Below the pieces are notes generated by a model that searched no databases, was not told where the DNA came from, and saw only the letters and a list, made by a program, of their open reading frames with translations. This document shows, in pieces, positions 8,623 to 17,057 of a stretch of 64,000 nt of DNA. The stretch comes from Pseudobacteriovorax antillogorgiicola (lineage in GTDB: Bacteria > Bdellovibrionota_B > Oligoflexia > Oligoflexales > Oligoflexaceae), in the NCBI RefSeq assembly GCF_900177345.1, contig NZ_FWZT01000010.1:172320-236319 (forward strand), given 5' to 3'. Numbering within the stretch: the stretch's first letter is position 1; every line of letters begins with the position of its first letter. The position numbers and the translations under genes are program-made.

Positions 8623-9996
8623 TTGGGCCTATCTTTGGCAAGGGAGATCGCATACGACTCATTCGTCGCGGTCATGGAAAAGAAGAAGAAACCCGAGGAT
8701 GTACTTGGAGAATATTACAAGATACACGACAAGAAACTAAAGCGATTAGATCGTAATTTCATCAAAGAGATCTTATACGGCAGCCTCCGCTGGAATGCCA
8801 AACTCTTCTGGATTTTACAAAACACTTCGAAACGAGACTTGAACAAGGCCAGCCCCGAGATTCGCGCAGCGCTTGTAGCCGGCACCTATCAGATTTACTA
8901 CATGGATCGGGTTCCTGACCGCGCGGCTGTGAACGAGAGCGTTGAGTACATTCGGAAAAAAGGTCAGGCCAGTGCCTGCTCTTTTGTAAATGGCATCCTC
9001 AGGCAAATTTCGCGACGTGCGGAGTACTTTGCAAAGCCTGATAAGAAAACACAGGCGGCTGATTATCTTGCTCTCCAGTTTTCCCACCCGAAGTGGTTGG
9101 TCCAACGCTGGATGAAGCATTTCAAGTTCGAAAAGCTTGAGGTGATGCTGGCCGCCAACAATCAGCCACCACCCATGAGTATCCGAATCAACTCGCTCAA
9201 GATTGACCTTGAGGAAACACGGACATTCCAAGAGCGCCTTCTTAGAGAAGAGAAAACCCACTCAGACAAGCGCTTCCTGAGAAGTGCTTTGCGTCTGAAA
9301 GAGGCTCCAAAGTTTGCCGCTCCGAGTTTATTTTCTCAGGGATATTATACGGTTCAAGATGAGTCATCCCAGTTGATCGGCTTTCTAGTGGATCCTCAAG
9401 AAGGGGAAACTGTTGTCGATGCTTGCGCTGGCCCTGGAGGCAAATTATCGCACATCTATGAGCTAGGCGCCGAAAAGATCACACTTATTGCTATCGAAAA
9501 GGATGATGAGCAGCTACGACGAGCCCAGGAAAACATGGAGCGCATGGGTCATGATCAATTGGAATGGGTGCAAACCGACTTTTTAGAGTGGAAGGCCCGG
9601 AAGAAGGCCGATAAACTCCTACTAGACGCTCCTTGTACTGGCCTTGGTGTGCTGCGACGCCACCCTGAAGGTAAGTGGCATAAGAGCCCGGATGATTTAG
9701 ACGGGGTGATTGACACCCAATATGCTATGATCAAACACGGTTTGACGAGGTTGAAAGTTGGCGGAGAATTGATCTATTCAGTCTGCTCATTCGAGCGAGC
9801 TGAAACAGAGGATCATTTAAACCGCATCGTTGATGAGTATGGCGACAAGATCGAAATCATATCTCCTGTATCCAGGCTTCCTGACTACTTTAAGAAGTAT
9901 GTCACCCGCCAGAACTATTTGGCAGTTTATGCTGGGAACCAGGATGATATGGACGGCTTTGGAGCATTCATCATCAAGCTTCGTAAAAAGATATAG
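8623..9996 (+). CDS. rsmB: 16S rRNA (cytosine-967-C5)-methyltransferase
   Basis: 457 residues. The N-terminal part (about 1-150) is a NusB-like helical domain (LKEILYGSLRW-type region, then PDRAAVNESVEY). The SAM domain follows with motif I DACAGPGGKLSH near residue 267, motif IV DAPCTGLGVLRRHPEGKW with its conserved cysteine near 340, and the catalytic YSVCSFERAET near 387. It would methylate C967 of 16S rRNA with S-adenosylmethionine. The start is a TTG at 8623 preceded by AAGGAGACTCAG. The following gene begins 13 bases after the stop, and its ribosome site overlaps this stop codon, so the two are probably co-transcribed. Confidence 0.88.
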   Translation: MGLSLAREIAYDSFVAVMEKKKKPEDVLGEYYKIHDKKLKRLDRNFIKEILYGSLRWNAKLFWILQNTSKRDLNKASPEIRAALVAGTYQIYYMDRVPDRAAVNESVEYIRKKGQASACSFVNGILRQISRRAEYFAKPDKKTQAADYLALQFSHPKWLVQRWMKHFKFEKLEVMLAANNQPPPMSIRINSLKIDLEETRTFQERLLREEKTHSDKRFLRSALRLKEAPKFAAPSLFSQGYYTVQDESSQLIGFLVDPQEGETVVDACAGPGGKLSHIYELGAEKITLIAIEKDDEQLRRAQENMERMGHDQLEWVQTDFLEWKARKKADKLLLDAPCTGLGVLRRHPEGKWHKSPDDLDGVIDTQYAMIKHGLTRLKVGGELIYSVCSFERAETEDHLNRIVDEYGDKIEIISPVSRLPDYFKKYVTRQNYLAVYAGNQDDMDGFGAFIIKLRKKI

Positions 9997-10009
9997 GAGC
10001 TTTTTGCTT

Positions 10010-10960
10010 GTGACTGCCCCAGTTTTTAAATTGGTTAAAACGGCACTTGCCGAGACATTCGCCTCAAAAACTGGGGGCCCACCAGGGTATTTCAAAAGCA
10101 TCACGGCCGTCGGTCTACTATTGCTTAGTCTAGGCGCTTCTAGTCGACACTCGATGGCAGCCACCTCCTCACCTCGGGCCCCTCAGGTGCCCCAAAAAAC
10201 CCCAGGCCCAGCGCAGGAGAGCTTTAGCGACTTCAAGAGCCTACGGGCTCGACTCTTAAACCTTATTGGCTCCGCCCAAAAACGGGTGATTTTGGTTTCA
10301 GACTTTCTAACAGATGGAGATATTTCCTCAGCGCTATACCTAGCCAAGTACCGTAAGGTGAATGTAAATGTCTTACTCGGCAAACGAAAAGCTAATCGCT
10401 ACCTTTCGCGGGTGCGATTCCTGAATCAGCAAGGTATTTCTGTATCTCATCGCCCTCTAAGCTTGCCGATTAAAGCTCCTACGGTTCTTCTGGTAGACAA
10501 TCAGCTCTATACAGTGACGCGAGACCTCGACGTTCTTAGGCCTGAAATGGGATCGACCTTAAGCCAAGTCGCACCTGCTCCCATGAATGAGTTTCTAAAG
10601 GCTTTGATCGCAGCCTTCAAGAACCAACGTAGCCTTCGCTCGACACCTCTACCTCAAGTAGGACGACCACGACGACATAAGGCTGTGAGCCAACGATACC
10701 CCAAACCCTATAGGGTCAACCCTGATCGTGGCTATAACTACGATCGATACCGACCAGCTGCAAAGCCTGACAACGTCCCAACTCGCCTGCCGAAAGATAC
10801 AGTTTATCAGAAACGCCAAAAACAGAAGATCTTAGATCAAGAGAAAAAGCTCCAAGACCAACAAATACTTGAAAACGAAGCGTTAGAAGAAAGCAAAGAA
10901 CCCTCGTCGCATCATCATGACGATGTCATGGATCAATCATATCCGGAGGATACTCAATGA
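10010..10960 (+). CDS. Exported PLD-like domain protein
   Basis: About 316 residues from a GTG at 10010 with AGGAG at 9995-9999. The frame stays open upstream inside rsmB, but no better start is seen. A hydrophobic segment at about residues 30-45 (ITAVGLLLLSLGA) suggests export. Residues 75-200 look like a phospholipase D-type half: an N-terminal segment RVILVSDFLTDGDISSAL, then VNVNVLLGKRKAN and a later LLVDNQLYTVTRD. The HxK(x)4D catalytic motif is not present, so enzymatic activity is doubtful. The C-terminal 100 residues are basic and low in complexity, ending in a charged helix. It overlaps the next gene by ATGA, which indicates coupling. Confidence 0.5.
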   Translation: MTAPVFKLVKTALAETFASKTGGPPGYFKSITAVGLLLLSLGASSRHSMAATSSPRAPQVPQKTPGPAQESFSDFKSLRARLLNLIGSAQKRVILVSDFLTDGDISSALYLAKYRKVNVNVLLGKRKANRYLSRVRFLNQQGISVSHRPLSLPIKAPTVLLVDNQLYTVTRDLDVLRPEMGSTLSQVAPAPMNEFLKALIAAFKNQRSLRSTPLPQVGRPRRHKAVSQRYPKPYRVNPDRGYNYDRYRPAAKPDNVPTRLPKDTVYQKRQKQKILDQEKKLQDQQILENEALEESKEPSSHHHDDVMDQSYPEDTQ

Positions 10961-11472
10961 CTACCGCAAAGCTTTACCTTAAGCTGATCGTCTCGTTTCT
11001 AATTTTGGCGGGTTGTACAAGCATGTGCGGCAAGGGGCGCAAGGACCTTACTCCCGAAGAGGTGGTACAAGCCTATCTTGATATCTCCTTGAACATGACT
11101 GATTTGGGGCAAAGGGTCCAGTTACTCAATCTTACAACCGGCTCATTGCATGCAGCTATTGAAAAGGCTTCGGACGAAACCGTCAGCAAGGCCTTCATCG
11201 ACAAACGTTATCATTTGGAAGCTTATTCCGTGGTTGAGCGCCGCGACCGGACTCCCAGAGAAACTGAAATCACTTTTGTGTTAACTTACCGAGACCTGGG
11301 GAACAATCCGGACCAAGCGCCTGCAGAAGCCGCCCAAATTACAACAGAAAACACCGTTGCCGTCGTCAAATACAAAGGCGCGTGGGCGATTCGTGATGTT
11401 TTAGGAAAAAATACAACAATCGACTTCCCGACCCAGCAAGGGGCCGAGATCAAGCCATCGACCGCTCCTTAA
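10957..11472 (+). CDS. Putative lipoprotein of unknown function
   Basis: 171 residues with a classical lipoprotein signal: positively charged start, hydrophobic core and the lipobox LAGC, so the mature protein begins at Cys20. The mature part starts with TPEEVVQAYLDISLNM, a pattern seen in small periplasmic NTF2-like or DUF4878-like lipoproteins, and ends in a beta-rich segment with VVKYKGAWAIRDVL. Overlap of four bases with the PLD-like gene suggests they are made together. Convergent and overlapping by four bases with the gene at 11469. Confidence 0.6.
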   Translation: MTTAKLYLKLIVSFLILAGCTSMCGKGRKDLTPEEVVQAYLDISLNMTDLGQRVQLLNLTTGSLHAAIEKASDETVSKAFIDKRYHLEAYSVVERRDRTPRETEITFVLTYRDLGNNPDQAPAEAAQITTENTVAVVKYKGAWAIRDVLGKNTTIDFPTQQGAEIKPSTAP

Positions 11473-12674
11473 GAGGCGCGAGCCACTGTTTGATGGCCAA
11501 GGAACGTGGCCTGATAGATAGGTTTGGTTTTGTCTGCCTTGGCAAAGCTTGGCTTTCGCCCTCGTTTCGAGGAGCGGAAGCCATCAGCCTCGTCGATCAC
11601 CTGCTCCGCATTCTGTGCATCAAGCAGCTTGCCAACGAGGTTCCGGAAGTTCTCCCGAATACCTTTGTCATTGCTTAATATCTTGATCAGCTCGTTTCGG
11701 AAAGGGTCCTCAGCAAACGCTCCAATGGCACACATAATCTCGCGACCGAGATCTTTATGATTCACTTCTGAGACGATCTTCAAGAGAACACCGAGATGTT
11801 GCAGAAAAACTCGCCGTGCCAGGACCTGCTCGTTCTGAGGCTGCGATACCAGATGGCCCGTAAGCGTTTGGATGAATAGCGCAAAACGCTCTGGCTTCTT
11901 CAGCATGTAGTACTTCCATGTCTCATGAAGAATCTTTTGGCAGTGATTATCTGCTTCCAATATATAGGGTGTGTTTTCGAGTAGAAACTGAAGGGCAACG
12001 GCCTCCGTTTTCTTGTTGAAAAGCAAGGTAAAAAGGTGCTCCAGAACAGTGTGCCCGAAACGCCCCATGATCCGGTTAAAACCGGGCTTGTGTGATTTAC
12101 CCTTTTCCAAAGATCCGAAGTAATGAACTAGACTTAATCGGATACAATTATTATTGCTGTTTGACACAGATAGAAGGTAAGTCGAGATATGATCAAGGAC
12201 CTTGTTAGTATTCAGGGTCTCGTCGTCTGCGTACTCTTGCTGGATAGATTGAATCAGATTGCCAAGCTCGCAGATCAACGCCACTGCGATTGAAAAAATA
12301 TCTTCGTAGTGCTCGGAATCTGAGATCTCGGCTGTGATCGCTAACTCAACCAAGGTCTCGCATGCTTCCATGGGATTCGGCTGCTGGACGAGTTCTTCCA
12401 AAAACGCGTTCAGCACGACCTCTTCCTGGCTATTGGCAAGAAGAACAAGAAGGCTCTCGATAAGAATTTCTTCAGGAAGGCGAGATTCCACTCGCTCCGC
12501 CAGGCGTACTGCGATGTATCGCACTAGCTCCTGCATGCCATCGTTATCAAGGACCTTTTTTAAAGGCCTTGTATCTTTCCACGACAGAAGAACCCCCATA
12601 TCCACCAGATTCTTGGCTTCATCAAGATTCTTTGCTGTCTTCCAGGAGCTTGTAACTTCGCCCATTGTTTCCAT
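11469..12674 (-). CDS. Helical-repeat protein of unknown function
   Basis: 401 residues, almost all predicted alpha helix, with no signal peptide or membrane segment. Repeated helix pairs such as ESLLVLLANSQEEVVLNAFL and ALQFLLENTPYILEADN recall HEAT/armadillo-type solenoids. The C-terminal 40 residues are basic (SSKRGRKPSFAKADKTK). The ATG at 12674 has GGGAG six bases before it. The gene upstream on the same strand (GYF_2-PilZ) ends 42 bases before this start, so a two-gene unit is plausible. No catalytic motif was found. This could be a scaffold or regulatory partner. Confidence 0.5.
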   Translation of the reverse strand: METMGEVTSSWKTAKNLDEAKNLVDMGVLLSWKDTRPLKKVLDNDGMQELVRYIAVRLAERVESRLPEEILIESLLVLLANSQEEVVLNAFLEELVQQPNPMEACETLVELAITAEISDSEHYEDIFSIAVALICELGNLIQSIQQEYADDETLNTNKVLDHISTYLLSVSNSNNNCIRLSLVHYFGSLEKGKSHKPGFNRIMGRFGHTVLEHLFTLLFNKKTEAVALQFLLENTPYILEADNHCQKILHETWKYYMLKKPERFALFIQTLTGHLVSQPQNEQVLARRVFLQHLGVLLKIVSEVNHKDLGREIMCAIGAFAEDPFRNELIKILSNDKGIRENFRNLVGKLLDAQNAEQVIDEADGFRSSKRGRKPSFAKADKTKPIYQATFLGHQTVARAS

Positions 12675-12715
12675 GTATATCTCCCTTTCAAGGGCATGCG
12701 CCCTTAGTCATCGCA

Positions 12716-13267
12716 TTAACCAGCCCGATTAAGTTCCTCTACTAATCGATGTATATCTTCTCGAGCCTTGTCTGGAATCTCGACAAACTGAAGACCGTAG
12801 CCCACAGGGTAGCGAGAATCACTGTTGTAGCGAACAACCACGGCCTCAGCATTGAATGCCTTATCGAGACCGTTGCATCTGACCGAGAGCTTCAACTGCT
12901 CTCCAACTGTAAAGAGTTCTTCCCTGGTTTCCACAAAGATCCCTGTTTCTGAAATATTTACTCCCGATCCAACTGTGAGCTGACCGTTGTTGTGAACAGC
13001 CACCCGACCTTTGACGCTAGCCCGGGGAGAATTAGCACGGCGCCGCTCCATAGCTTCTGGATCTGGTGGAGCCTCTGCCCCACTATCCGCGGCAACTCCT
13101 AGTTCTTCTAGGCCATCCTCTAACGGCCTCCAGTCTTTCCAGCCGACCTTGAAAATGAACCCCTCTTGGGAGATCATTTTATTAGTCATAAGCTGATGCA
13201 CCTGCTGCGTGTCAAAAGGCCCGATCTGCTGTCCGTTTTGATAGAGGTACCAAACCTGTTCACTCAT
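12716..13267 (-). CDS. GYF_2 and PilZ two-domain protein
   Basis: 183 residues. Residues 4-55 form a GYF_2-type domain (WYLYQNGQQIGPF, then GWKDWRPLED). Residues 75-180 form a PilZ-like domain: an arginine-rich start RRRANSPRASVKGR, then NISETGIFVET matching the [D/N]xSxxG element, and YGLQFVEI at the end. PilZ domains bind cyclic di-GMP, and the arginines and NxSxxG box expected for that are present. The combination is familiar from delta-proteobacterial groups. Possible role: sensing cyclic di-GMP while binding a partner through GYF_2. It is likely co-transcribed with the helical protein downstream. Confidence 0.75.
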   Translation of the reverse strand: MSEQVWYLYQNGQQIGPFDTQQVHQLMTNKMISQEGFIFKVGWKDWRPLEDGLEELGVAADSGAEAPPDPEAMERRRANSPRASVKGRVAVHNNGQLTVGSGVNISETGIFVETREELFTVGEQLKLSVRCNGLDKAFNAEAVVVRYNSDSRYPVGYGLQFVEIPDKAREDIHRLVEELNRAG

Positions 13268-13469
13268 TGCGAAAAGCTCCGCGTCGGCTATTCAAGTCAA
13301 CAAAATATGGCTAAGTCAGCGGAAAGAATTTACTTAGCTGATTAATTGCCACAACCCATAGGTAAAATCGGCCATCTTGCCACAATACTTTAGGCGATTC
13401 TTAAACTTTATTTTTTTTCGCTTATAAATACTGGGTGTTAACACATCAAATATTAGGGGAGTATTCTGC

Positions 13470-14045
13470 ATGAATTTTCGAGTTTTGCTGAGTAGCTGCT
13501 TATTTTTACTAGTGGCAGCTCTTTCAGAAGTAAGATTGCAGGCTCGTGACAAGGCCGATAAACTAGAGCTTTTACCCATAGATCAGAGTCCTAAGCCTTC
13601 AGAATGGCAACTATTTATGAAGCTAGCCATCGAAGATCGGGAGGCATTCTGGAAGTATCACAAAAATAGGGGCAAAACCCTCGGCGATTGGGCGTGGGAA
13701 TGGCGCTTGGCTTGGGTAAGGGTTTGCGGTCGTAGCGAGAGGCTCTACTGCGGTGAAATCCTTGAAAGGTCGTTGCAAGATCCCGCGGTGGTGGTGCGAG
13801 CGGAAGCAGCGACCACCATTGGAACTCGTTTCGAAGGGACGGGCTACAAAAAGGCAGCAGACCTTCTCGTCGCCGCGTACCTGAACCCAGAGAACCATCG
13901 GAACAGAAAACCCCTCTGGGTGCAGTTTCGTATACTGGAAGCCATGAAAAAAATTGGCGGGCAAGATCTTATGACAAAGGGGACCATGCTTGCTCGCCAA
14001 GACCCCGCAACTCTCAGCTACTGGAAAAAGCTCAATAAAATTTAG
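13470..14045 (+). CDS. Exported HEAT-repeat-like protein
   Basis: 191 residues with an N-terminal signal segment (LLSSCLFLLVAALSEV). The mature part is helical, with a HEAT-like unit around residues 100-150 (SLQDPAVVVRAEAATTIG, then KAADLLVAAYLNPEN) and the phrase WVQFRILEAMKKIGG. It has Trp-rich elements (WAWEWRLAWVRVCG). GGGGAG nine bases before the ATG supports the start. The tRNA-Arg gene lies 67 bases downstream. No function is assigned. Confidence 0.55.
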   Translation: MNFRVLLSSCLFLLVAALSEVRLQARDKADKLELLPIDQSPKPSEWQLFMKLAIEDREAFWKYHKNRGKTLGDWAWEWRLAWVRVCGRSERLYCGEILERSLQDPAVVVRAEAATTIGTRFEGTGYKKAADLLVAAYLNPENHRNRKPLWVQFRILEAMKKIGGQDLMTKGTMLARQDPATLSYWKKLNKI

Positions 14046-14112
14046 CCTTGACGAAAGCCTACAGATGCGAGTATTAAGTTACACCTTCCAAGTTCTTTGG
14101 AAGCGTATCCAC

Positions 14113-14189
14113 GGAGGCATAGCTCAGCTGGATAGAGCACCAGATTTCTAATCTGGCGGTCGCAGGTTCAAGTCCTGCTGCCTTCGCCA
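14113..14189 (+). tRNA. tRNA-Arg (anticodon TCT), island attachment site
   Basis: Complete cloverleaf of 77 bases. Acceptor strands GGAGGCA and TGCCTTC pair (one G-T). The D arm contains AGCTCAGCTGGATAGAGC, the anticodon stem CCAGA/TCTGG encloses the loop TTTCTAA with anticodon TCT, and the T arm reads GCAGGTTCAAGTCCTGC. Discriminator G and CCA are encoded. A tyrosine recombinase gene lies 165 bases away, pointing toward the tRNA. This is the usual geometry when an integrative element has used the 3' end of a tRNA gene and rebuilt it. Confidence 0.96.
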
Positions 14190-14353
14190 CTTTCTCCATT
14201 GATTACAATATATTAAGCAGATACGACAAAAGTAGTGGTTCCATCGAATGGTTCCAGTGGTTACCTTCAACTTCACTTAACTCACACCTATCGCAGTCAA
14301 CTCTATTAATATTAATTTATTATTCGTAAATTTAGTATCTTAGCCGGCCTAGC

Positions 14354-15466
14354 CTACAAACTTGTAGTTAAAGAGTTTTCACTGATTGTTCTAGCTAAAT
14401 TATCAATTCCATCATTAGTCATGACATAGCCAACATAGTGTTTTCGACATACTTTTTCTGAGTTGCCGAGGTTACTTGCCACCTGGCTCAAAGTCGCCCC
14501 ATCGTTCAACAGGTTGATTGCGTAACAATGTCTGAGATCCTTGAAACTCAGTACGTGATTGGAGCCTATCGACTCACAGGCACTCGCAATAAACTTGCTA
14601 AAGCTCCTCTTCCTTAGTTTTAATCGAACATCATTCGAAGCTTGAAGCCACTCATTAAGCGATTCCCCGCATTGTTCATAGACAAATGCCCTTCGTGCTT
14701 TACCCCGCTTAGGTAGTGTCATAGAGCCGTCACGCAACATCTGCTTATTTACAAGATAAGCAAATCCGAAGTTCAGCTTTTTCACATTGGATCTTTCAAG
14801 CCCAAAGATCTCCCCCAACCTCAAGCCGGAGCAGTATGCTATTTCAGCTAGTACTCTATCGTAGCCTTGCAAGCGCTCGATAACAGCTGCATACTCTTCG
14901 TTGGATAGGTTTTTGACCTCTTCGATGTGGTTAGCACGAAAATTTTCTAACCTATCATTCCCACGCCCTACAAATTTAAGAAGAGCATTCAGCCTCATCA
15001 CAGTCTTCTCATGCGGTGTTTGTGACTGGTAACCCTCGTAGTATTTATCAATACGCTCTTGAATCTGATCTATCGGAGCCAATCGCAGGTCCAGTTCTCC
15101 AAGAGCTAAGATAGCCCTCTTCAAGTCGTAATACGAGCTTTCTGGAGTTCGCTTCGCCAGTCTGCGCTTTCTAACATCCCTCAGATACTTAATGGCAAAG
15201 TATTCCTCCATGATACTCTGATTCCTACTTGAAACCTTTTTTGACTCTTGATCACGTGATTCATATAAGCTCTTAAGCAGTTCCTTGAATTGCAATTCAC
15301 ATTGACTAAAACTTAGAGCTCCACCTAAGTACTTACTATTAAGATTTTCAACTTCTTCTGTCTTAATTACCTTCCAAGACTTTCCTCTATCCTCAGATTT
15401 TGAAATACTAAACGTCCTTCGTTTATAGGTTGGAATCTTAAGTTTGTATCTTGTTTCTACGCTCAT
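14354..15466 (-). CDS. Tyrosine recombinase (island integrase)
   Basis: 370 residues. An Arg/Lys-rich N-terminal arm-binding region and a core-binding region (about 90-190) precede the catalytic domain (about 195-360). The box I arginine lies in YCSGLRLGEIFGLE. Box II reads SFKDLRHCYAINLL, and the final segment is LGNSEKVCRKHYVGYV with the nucleophilic tyrosine in HYVGY. The usual histidine of HxLR is a lysine and the LGH histidine is an asparagine, so two of the common active-site positions vary. Both substitutions are seen in some phage-type integrases. It starts with an ATGA overlap to the upstream HTH gene. The role is integration at, and excision from, the neighbouring tRNA-Arg. Confidence 0.85.
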   Translation of the reverse strand: MSVETRYKLKIPTYKRRTFSISKSEDRGKSWKVIKTEEVENLNSKYLGGALSFSQCELQFKELLKSLYESRDQESKKVSSRNQSIMEEYFAIKYLRDVRKRRLAKRTPESSYYDLKRAILALGELDLRLAPIDQIQERIDKYYEGYQSQTPHEKTVMRLNALLKFVGRGNDRLENFRANHIEEVKNLSNEEYAAVIERLQGYDRVLAEIAYCSGLRLGEIFGLERSNVKKLNFGFAYLVNKQMLRDGSMTLPKRGKARRAFVYEQCGESLNEWLQASNDVRLKLRKRSFSKFIASACESIGSNHVLSFKDLRHCYAINLLNDGATLSQVASNLGNSEKVCRKHYVGYVMTNDGIDNLARTISENSLTTSL

Positions 15467-15678
15467 TTTCTATTCGCCTTTTTTCTCTGACTATCCAACC
15501 AAACTCTTAACACGGAACGCAGTGCGAAGTTTTTCCTTCCAATCTTAATAGAAGGAATCTTTCCAGCTGACATCCAGTTGGAGATAGTCTTAGTTGTTAC
15601 TCCTAGTTCGAGCGCAATTTCTTCCTTAGATACTAGATTGTCAAAGAGCCTTTTGTCCGCATTGAAAGCAGATTCCAT
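15463..15678 (-). CDS. Excisionase/AlpA-like helix-turn-helix protein
   Basis: 71 residues from the ATG at 15678, preceded by GAGGT at the right distance; longer in-frame starts upstream lack a ribosome site. The sequence LVSKEEIALELGVTTKTISN followed by WMSAGKIPSIKIGRKNFAL is a MerR/AlpA-type winged helix as found in recombination directionality factors. It overlaps the integrase start by four bases. It probably bends attachment-site DNA and favours excision, or regulates the integrase. Confidence 0.75.
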   Translation of the reverse strand: MESAFNADKRLFDNLVSKEEIALELGVTTKTISNWMSAGKIPSIKIGRKNFALRSVLRVWLDSQRKKANRK

Positions 15679-15882
15679 AGTATAAACCTCAAATATTCTC
15701 TGTTTGCAAGCTAGGTAATGAGAAAAAAGATTCTGATCCAAAGTATTGGTGTTGAGAAATATGAAACCCAAACAATTCGTTTCTCAAATGATCGATTTTT
15801 GTAGCCCGGATAAACAACTGGCTTAGAATGGTTTGACAATTCTCTACCATATTAGTCTCACATAAGTGTTTGAACACCTGCT

Positions 15883-16116
15883 TCACCGTAAAGGTTGGGC
15901 AGACAGTGCTAGAGTAGGGACAACTTGAAAGCATGTGAAGACGAAGCTTCGCACCATTTTTGACTTATCAAGAACTACGTTTACAAGCTCCCCTTTTCGC
16001 TGTTTGTATGCTAGTTTTAGGTTCCAAGTCTGGGCTGCTGCAAACTTTGCTCGTTCTGTTTCAAGGTTGATCTGGGATGATTTTTCGTGGTGCACTAGCT
16101 TTAGAGCTTGCCTCAT
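15883..16116 (-). pseudogene. Fragment resembling a phage terminase small subunit (Nu1-like)
   Basis: The reading frame from an ATG at 16116 contains LETERAKFAAAQTWNLKLAY followed by KQRKGELV, the pattern of the Nu1/TerS middle helix (ERAxxAxxQ, then RGELV). The family normally continues for 60 more residues and has an N-terminal HTH. Here the similarity stops at position 15955, exactly where the repeated sequence GAAGACGAAGCTTCGCA begins, and the rest of the frame is unrelated. The start overlaps the stop of a 39-codon frame (16113-16232) by ATGA. I read it as a remnant. The family assignment rests on one short pattern and is tentative. Confidence 0.4.
15937..15953 (+). repeat. Dispersed 17-bp junction repeat, copy A
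   Basis: GAAGACGAAGCTTCGCA, containing the palindrome CGAAGCTTCG. It is identical to sites at 57816 and 60270. With site B the match extends to GTGAAGACGAAGCTTCGCAC plus CATTTTTGAC/CGTTTTTGGC-like flanks. It lies where a terminase-like frame loses similarity. Confidence 0.7.
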
Positions 16117-16232
16117 GCCGTAGTAATCACCTCTTCCGCTCTTACGAATAGGGGGTAGGGAACTCTGTCGTTTCCTGAGGGTTTGAATGTGATGCCTAAA
16201 ACTTCTTCAGGCTGCGCTACGTTGATCTCCAT
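16113..16232 (-). CDS. 39-residue protein of unknown function
   Basis: A short frame with an excellent ribosome site (GAAAGGAGACCGT before the ATG at 16232) that ends in an ATGA overlap with the terminase-like fragment. The product starts MEINVAQPEEVLGITFKP and contains VPYPLFVRAEEV. The good translation signals and the coupling argue that it is or was expressed as part of a phage operon. No family was recognised. Confidence 0.4.
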   Translation of the reverse strand: MEINVAQPEEVLGITFKPSGNDRVPYPLFVRAEEVITTA

Positions 16233-16355
16233 ACGGTCTCCTTTCATGCAGGAAACATCCTAATTGGGACCGGGCGTTGGGCGTGAGGAATGGATTGCAA
16301 TTCTTTGGTTTCGAGCGATTCCAATTATGGGGGAGTAAAAGGTACGTAATTATAG

Positions 16356-16481
16356 ATGCTTACAAATTTGATTGGTGGAATAGGAGCTGGCCTTTCTATT
16401 TCCGGAGGCGCCTTTTTCCTGAACAAACCGGAAATAAGCGCAATTGGCGCAATAAACTCCCATCGAGGTGGTCTTGATTAA
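16356..16481 (+). CDS. Possible 41-residue Gly/Ala-rich peptide
   Basis: The open frame from the ATG at 16356 encodes MLTNLIGGIGAGLSISGGAF and a polar tail ending HRGGLD. The first 25 residues are hydrophobic and rich in GxxxG-like spacing, as in small membrane peptides or bacteriocin-like peptides. The only ribosome-site candidate (AAAAGGT, twelve bases upstream) is weak. AAATCC pairs with GGATTT right after the stop (16480-16505), making a weak terminator. No export or immunity gene is recognisable next to it, so I report it only as a possible gene. Confidence 0.25.
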   Translation: MLTNLIGGIGAGLSISGGAFFLNKPEISAIGAINSHRGGLD

Positions 16482-16526
16482 ATCCAAAAAAGACGGATTT
16501 ATTTCTTAATCTAGGTGGGAAATACA

Positions 16527-17048
16527 ATGACTAGGCGACGAGACTATATTGCTTCCTTTTTGATATTGAGCCTAATCTTGGGCATTAGCTTTGTTCAAAA
16601 CAGTTATGGAGCTACTTCCAAGAACCAGCTTGAAATGTACTTGCCAGCGGTTAGTGCGACTGCTGTCAATGAATTAACGGTTTGGCAAACTGTTGATATC
16701 AAGCTGGAGCGACGCAAGGATGCTGAAGTAATTTACCTTGCTGAAGAGGGAAATACTCTTACCCAGCTATATATTGATCGGGCTAATTCAAGCATGACCA
16801 TATTAGGAGTCGGCCGGGCACCACTTGTAGAATCTCTTGACGATGAGGGAATGAAGTGGTCGATGAAAGAAGAGCAATACTTAGAGTCAAGAGGGTTGGT
16901 ATTTCGAAAGGCAGATGTTGTCCTGGATCGAAGAGGCAGGACTTGTATTCTAAAGTACGATGTACAGAAGTCTGCTGGTATCCACTCGATTATCAATCTG
17001 CAAGGAGAACTTAGGGTGCCTTGCTTAAAGACTATGATTTCTCACTAA
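16527..17048 (+). CDS. Exported protein of unknown function
   Basis: About 173 residues from the ATG at 16527, with AGGTGG eight bases upstream; an in-frame GTG at 16515 would overlap that site. The N-terminus (RRRDYIASFLILSLILGISF) is a signal peptide with likely cleavage after SYGA. The mature part is beta-rich with VWQTVDIKLERRKDAEVIYL and two cysteines (CILKYDV, VPCLK) that could form a disulfide. It is convergent with the HTH gene at 17058, nine bases between stops. No family was recognised. Confidence 0.5.
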   Translation: MTRRRDYIASFLILSLILGISFVQNSYGATSKNQLEMYLPAVSATAVNELTVWQTVDIKLERRKDAEVIYLAEEGNTLTQLYIDRANSSMTILGVGRAPLVESLDDEGMKWSMKEEQYLESRGLVFRKADVVLDRRGRTCILKYDVQKSAGIHSIINLQGELRVPCLKTMISH

Positions 17049-17057
17049 TGCATCATT

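Noticed and set aside
8815..9261. Long antisense frame inside rsmB
   Set aside because: Codon-shadow of a well-supported gene; no start signal or family pattern.
16277..16477. 66-codon Trp/Arg-rich plus-strand frame
   Set aside because: Composition and lack of a ribosome site suggest chance; the overlapping 16356 frame is somewhat better.
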